From positions 1-62,676 of IMG/VR virus record IMGVR_UViG_3300030020_000016: 62,676 bases of DNA, one strand, 5' to 3'. The translations under genes and the position numbers were made by a program. The notes below the pieces were generated by a model that saw nothing but the letters and a program-made list of their open reading frames with translations, ran no database searches and was not told the origin of the DNA. This document shows positions 60,633-62,676 of this stretch, piece after piece. The stretch's first letter is position 1; each line of letters opens with the position of its first letter. This DNA is from a virus.

Positions 60633-61274
60633 TTAATCGCCATCCTTTATTTTATAATGCCGCGTGTTGCCGTTTAGCCAGTCGTCCAAGTATATGGCTA
60701 TTGGTTTATGTTCCCACTCAATTGTATGCTGAATCGGCTCACATATAAAACATGTGTTCTGCGACAATTTAACTTTTGCGTCCGGATCATCTAAATACTT
60801 TTTCATGAAATCATCAAATCCAGCCTTAGTAACTTCCTTCCAACCGTTTATCTTTGCTTCTCGGTACTTATTGAGATCACGTTCCTTTTTCTTATTCTTA
60901 TCGTCTTTGATAGCTTGTTCAATCATTTCACCATCAAGGCAGCTAGTCGCATCTTTCAGCTCTTTAAACGCCTTACCAATAGTATATGTTTCACCTTCAC
61001 CGCGGTCGTATGGATTGCAATATCTTCCGTTGCAATAATATATACCAAGTCTTAATTTAAGAGTGTTCAGCGATACGCCAAGCACCAAATAGCGGATCTC
61101 ACCATCACGGTCGTTGTAGCTTAACATCGTCACATCCGGAATAAACACTTTTTCAATATTAACCACCACAAATTCATTTATTTCGTTGGCAAACTTGACA
61201 TTTAGATAATCAATTTCATTATCATGTTCACGTTTTTTGTTATAAAACTGTTGCTTGAATTCTTCAAAGTCCAT
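60633..61274 (-). CDS. hypothetical protein (213 aa)
   Basis: ATG 61274 has AAAGGTG at 9 nt (GTG 61286 alternative). MDFEEFKQQFYNKKREHDNE; it contains a charged helix (AIKDDKNKKKERDLNKYREA) and later CFICEP. No recognised family. Confidence 0.6.
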   Translation of the reverse strand: MDFEEFKQQFYNKKREHDNEIDYLNVKFANEINEFVVVNIEKVFIPDVTMLSYNDRDGEIRYLVLGVSLNTLKLRLGIYYCNGRYCNPYDRGEGETYTIGKAFKELKDATSCLDGEMIEQAIKDDKNKKKERDLNKYREAKINGWKEVTKAGFDDFMKKYLDDPDAKVKLSQNTCFICEPIQHTIEWEHKPIAIYLDDWLNGNTRHYKIKDGD

Positions 61275-61292
61275 CTTAATAATCACCTTTCT

Positions 61293-61319
61293 GAGAAAAC
61301 ACGTCGTTTCCCAAACGAC
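61293..61319 (-). terminator. hairpin terminator-like element
   Basis: GTCGTTT, loop of three, AAACGAC (61303-61319), then GTGTTTTCTC on the minus strand. Likely ends the transcript of the RepA-like gene and the iteron region. Confidence 0.5.
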
Positions 61320-61333
61320 TATGTTATTTACTA

Positions 61334-61458
61334 AATCTTATATAGATTAAGTCTAAGTCTTAGATATGAAGTCAAAGTCTTATATAGTGGTTCTATCACG
61401 GACCTTCGCATAATAACCAATCGAACCTTCGCCAGAAAGTCCGCTGTAGAACCTTTGC
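61334..61458. repeat. two iteron sets, candidate replication origin
   Basis: Set 1: AAGTCTAAGTCTTAGATATG (61349-61368) and AAGTCAAAGTCTTATATAGT (61369-61388) in tandem with 20-bp period, plus a partial AAATCTTATATAG at 61334. Set 2: GGACCTTCGC (61400), GAACCTTCGC (61423), GAACCTTTGC (61449). They lie directly 3' of a RepA-N-like gene, the usual plasmid-type origin arrangement. Confidence 0.65.
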
Positions 61459-61782
61459 TTATTTTAATATACGGTAAGCTGTCACATTCTTCTCTGACTT
61501 CTTACCAGTTTCTTTGTTTATAAAATGCATTCTCCATACTTCTATCAAATCGGTTTTTACTAATTCAATTTTAGTCCTTTTTAATGCCGATAAACTCATA
61601 TTAGCATCGTTCGCTAAATCATCGTTTGATCTAAAGAAAAAGTCTGTATTGTCACCTGTGTATCTCTGTTCTAATTCGTTTAAAACAACAAACAGCCACT
61701 TTGCGTTTTGAGATAAATTGCAATATGGTTCGGTAAATAAACATCTTGACAATTCCATAAAGAATTCGTTTCCATTTTTCAC
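61459..61782 (-). CDS. RepA N-terminal-like replication initiator domain
   Basis: A 107-aa protein. FFMELSRCLFTEPYCNLSQN, AKWLFVVLNELEQRYTGDN, FFFRSNDDLANDANMSLSAL, KRTKIELVKTDLIEVWRM form the winged-helix N-terminal domain of RepA-type initiators; the usual C-terminal part is absent. GTG 61782 has GGGGG at 8 nt, so I prefer it to GTG 61797. Binding to the iterons just downstream is the obvious role. Confidence 0.75.
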   Translation of the reverse strand: MKNGNEFFMELSRCLFTEPYCNLSQNAKWLFVVLNELEQRYTGDNTDFFFRSNDDLANDANMSLSALKRTKIELVKTDLIEVWRMHFINKETGKKSEKNVTAYRILK

Positions 61783-61818
61783 ATTTAAAACCCCCACTAA
61801 AGGTTTATAAATAGGGAT

Positions 61819-61849
61819 AAAGACGTGGTATTAGTGGTACCACGTCTTT
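61819..61849. promoter_or_regulatory. perfect 12-bp inverted repeat, operator or terminator
   Basis: AAAGACGTGGTA, 7-nt spacer, TACCACGTCTTT, then GTTTTAC on the plus strand. It shares ACGTGGTAT with the operator at 56458-56474. Either a repressor site upstream of the RepA-like gene or a terminator for plus-strand transcription. Confidence 0.6.
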
Positions 61850-61893
61850 GTTTTACAATAGCTAATCAACCCCGATTTATGAACTTTTTATAT

Positions 61894-61959
61894 TCGCCAT
61901 TTGCAAGAATCGAACTTACACAAGTTCCAAAAATGACATGTTATGTATAAATTAGGCGA
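61894..61959 (-). ncRNA. tRNA-like element with T-arm
   Basis: On the minus strand GTAAG-TTCGATT-CTTGC (61903-61919) is a perfect T-arm with the GTTCGATTC consensus, and TCGCC/GGCGA closes the element. D- and anticodon arms do not fold normally, so it is at best a degenerate tRNA or a tRNA-mimicking part of the larger RNA. Confidence 0.35.
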
Positions 61960-62416
61960 CCTTTCGACCGCCCAATCCATCAAGGAGACATTTTATGACC
62001 CACGTCCGGCAATCACCCCGTCAGTGAGATATTGGGGATGGTTTAATCCTTCCACCATCAAAGATATATAGTTTTACAATCCACCTCTAAGCTATCAACA
62101 GCGGCTATCTAACGCATTATAGCGTTTCGACCTGCCCCATTCGCAGGATTATATATTTTCGCAATCACCTGAACAAGGTTATTAGCCACGCGGTTATTGC
62201 TAAGTACATTCTTTTTAAAAAATAGCACCTATGGCTAGTGTCTTACAGCCACCATTTAATCCTACACCAGATAAGAACCATGTTGCTATTTATACGATAC
62301 ACAGCCCCGTCCTTCTGTGTATCTTGGCTGTCCCCACAATTTACACCACATAAATTGCATACTAAGAATCAGCTTCATGACAATTTGCACTGTCAGCTGG
62401 CAGCCTCCATAATTTA

Positions 62417-62504
62417 AAAGGGTATAGGAATCGAACCTACGCCATTATTTCCACCTGATAATTATCAATCAGGAATTTGTATCTTAGCCACCATGTTACC
62501 CCAT
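62417..62504 (-). ncRNA. tRNA-like element with T-arm and acceptor-like stem
   Basis: On the minus strand ATGGGGT pairs with ACCCTTT (6 of 7), T-arm GTAGG-TTCGATT-CCTAT, and a CCTGAT/ATCAGG arm with an 8-nt loop where an anticodon arm would be. The length (88 nt) fits a long-variable-arm tRNA, but the D-arm is poor and the anticodon cannot be assigned. Confidence 0.4.
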
Positions 62505-62540
62505 ATTAATGGCGGTTTACGGTACCGCCAAACGTAATGC

Positions 62541-62676
62541 TATTTGTAAGAGAAGGTGTAGCAGGTTTCAAGATTTCCCTTGTCGCCTACATATTCAGAC
62601 GGTTTATCCATCCCACCGCCCAAGGAAAGTTGATCCAGCCCTCAACTTCTAAAAGAAATAATAGCCACCAACCGTC
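62541..62676. repeat. terminal direct repeat, right copy
   Basis: Matches bases 1-136 except position 62550. It marks the overlap that circularises the sequence. Confidence 0.95.

Larger units (their letters stand above)
61860..62540 (-). ncRNA. putative large structured RNA locus, downstream part
   Basis: No coding frame is convincing here. Hairpins include 61955-61972 (7 bp, GAAA loop and two G-U pairs only on the minus strand), GATACACAG/CTGTGTATC near 62296-62323, CAATTTA/TAAATTG near 62337-62357, AATAGCA/TGCTATT enclosing 62221-62290, GGCTG/CAGCC enclosing 62326-62405, and GGCGGT/ACCGCC near 62511-62530. In the circular genome this continues from 1-712. Likely one long minus-strand RNA ending before 61,850. 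Confidence 0.5.

Noticed and set aside
62417-62504. Functional tRNA gene
   Set aside because: Good T-arm but the D-arm and anticodon loop do not fold canonically; kept only as tRNA-like.
1-62676. CRISPR arrays and IS elements
   Set aside because: No regularly spaced repeat arrays and no complete transposase were seen; only the IS607-like HTH remnant.

Overview
The window looks like one complete, AT-rich tailed-phage genome of about 62.5 kb. Its first 136 bases recur at the end (1 mismatch), as expected for a circular or circularly permuted molecule. Nearly all genes lie on the minus strand in tight, often ATGA/TAATG-coupled operons with good Shine-Dalgarno sites. The long-tailed (siphovirus) module, RinA/ArpU-like regulator, Rha antirepressor, RecT and DnaD-like initiator point to a Firmicutes host. 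A lipoprotein of a type I know from phages of Gram-negative bacteria hints at a diderm Firmicute (Negativicutes); that host call is inference.

Layout in the direction of minus-strand transcription (high to low coordinates). 61.8-58.1 kb: a RepA-N-like initiator, two iteron sets (candidate origin) and small unknown genes. 58.1-56.5 kb: a short plus-strand cluster (small ORF, broken DUF7666 gene, unknown gene, zinc-ribbon/XRE regulator) behind a consensus promoter with a palindromic operator, divergent from the late operon. 56.3-49.5 kb: TerS, small genes, ERCC4 nuclease and TerL. 49.5-18.6 kb: tyrosine recombinase, late regulator, portal-MuF, protease, capsid, connectors, tail tube, frameshifted chaperone, tape measure with tail lysozyme, GTA-like tail tip, polysaccharide-hydrolase fibre, membrane proteins including a VIT1-like/DUF1003 pair, amidase, second hydrolase. 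18.5-0.9 kb: early operon with RHH protein, Rha, SMC-like ATPase, RecT, PD-(D/E)XK exonuclease, XRE repressor, DnaD-like initiator, DnaB helicase, SSB, DUF1064 nuclease, many small Cys-rich proteins, lipoprotein.

The two most striking things: (1) TerL carries an intein just before its Walker B motif, and the intein's HNH homing endonuclease, with four zinc fingers, is encoded in the +1 frame while the TerL/intein frame stays open for about 240 codons through the same DNA. (2) About 1.4 kb across the contig junction (61,860-62,540 plus 1-712) has no convincing gene but is packed with stem-loops, several with G-U pairs that work only in a minus-strand transcript, downstream of a good minus-strand promoter. 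It resembles the large ornate phage RNAs of the GOLLD/ROOL type and contains tRNA-T-arm-like elements.

The phage is also rich in mobile endonucleases (two free-standing zinc-ribbon HNH genes, a 38-residue relative of their N-terminus, and the intein HNH) and has an orphan IS607-resolvase-type helix-turn-helix. Repressors, Rha and recombinase suggest a temperate lineage, but no integration site could be identified.
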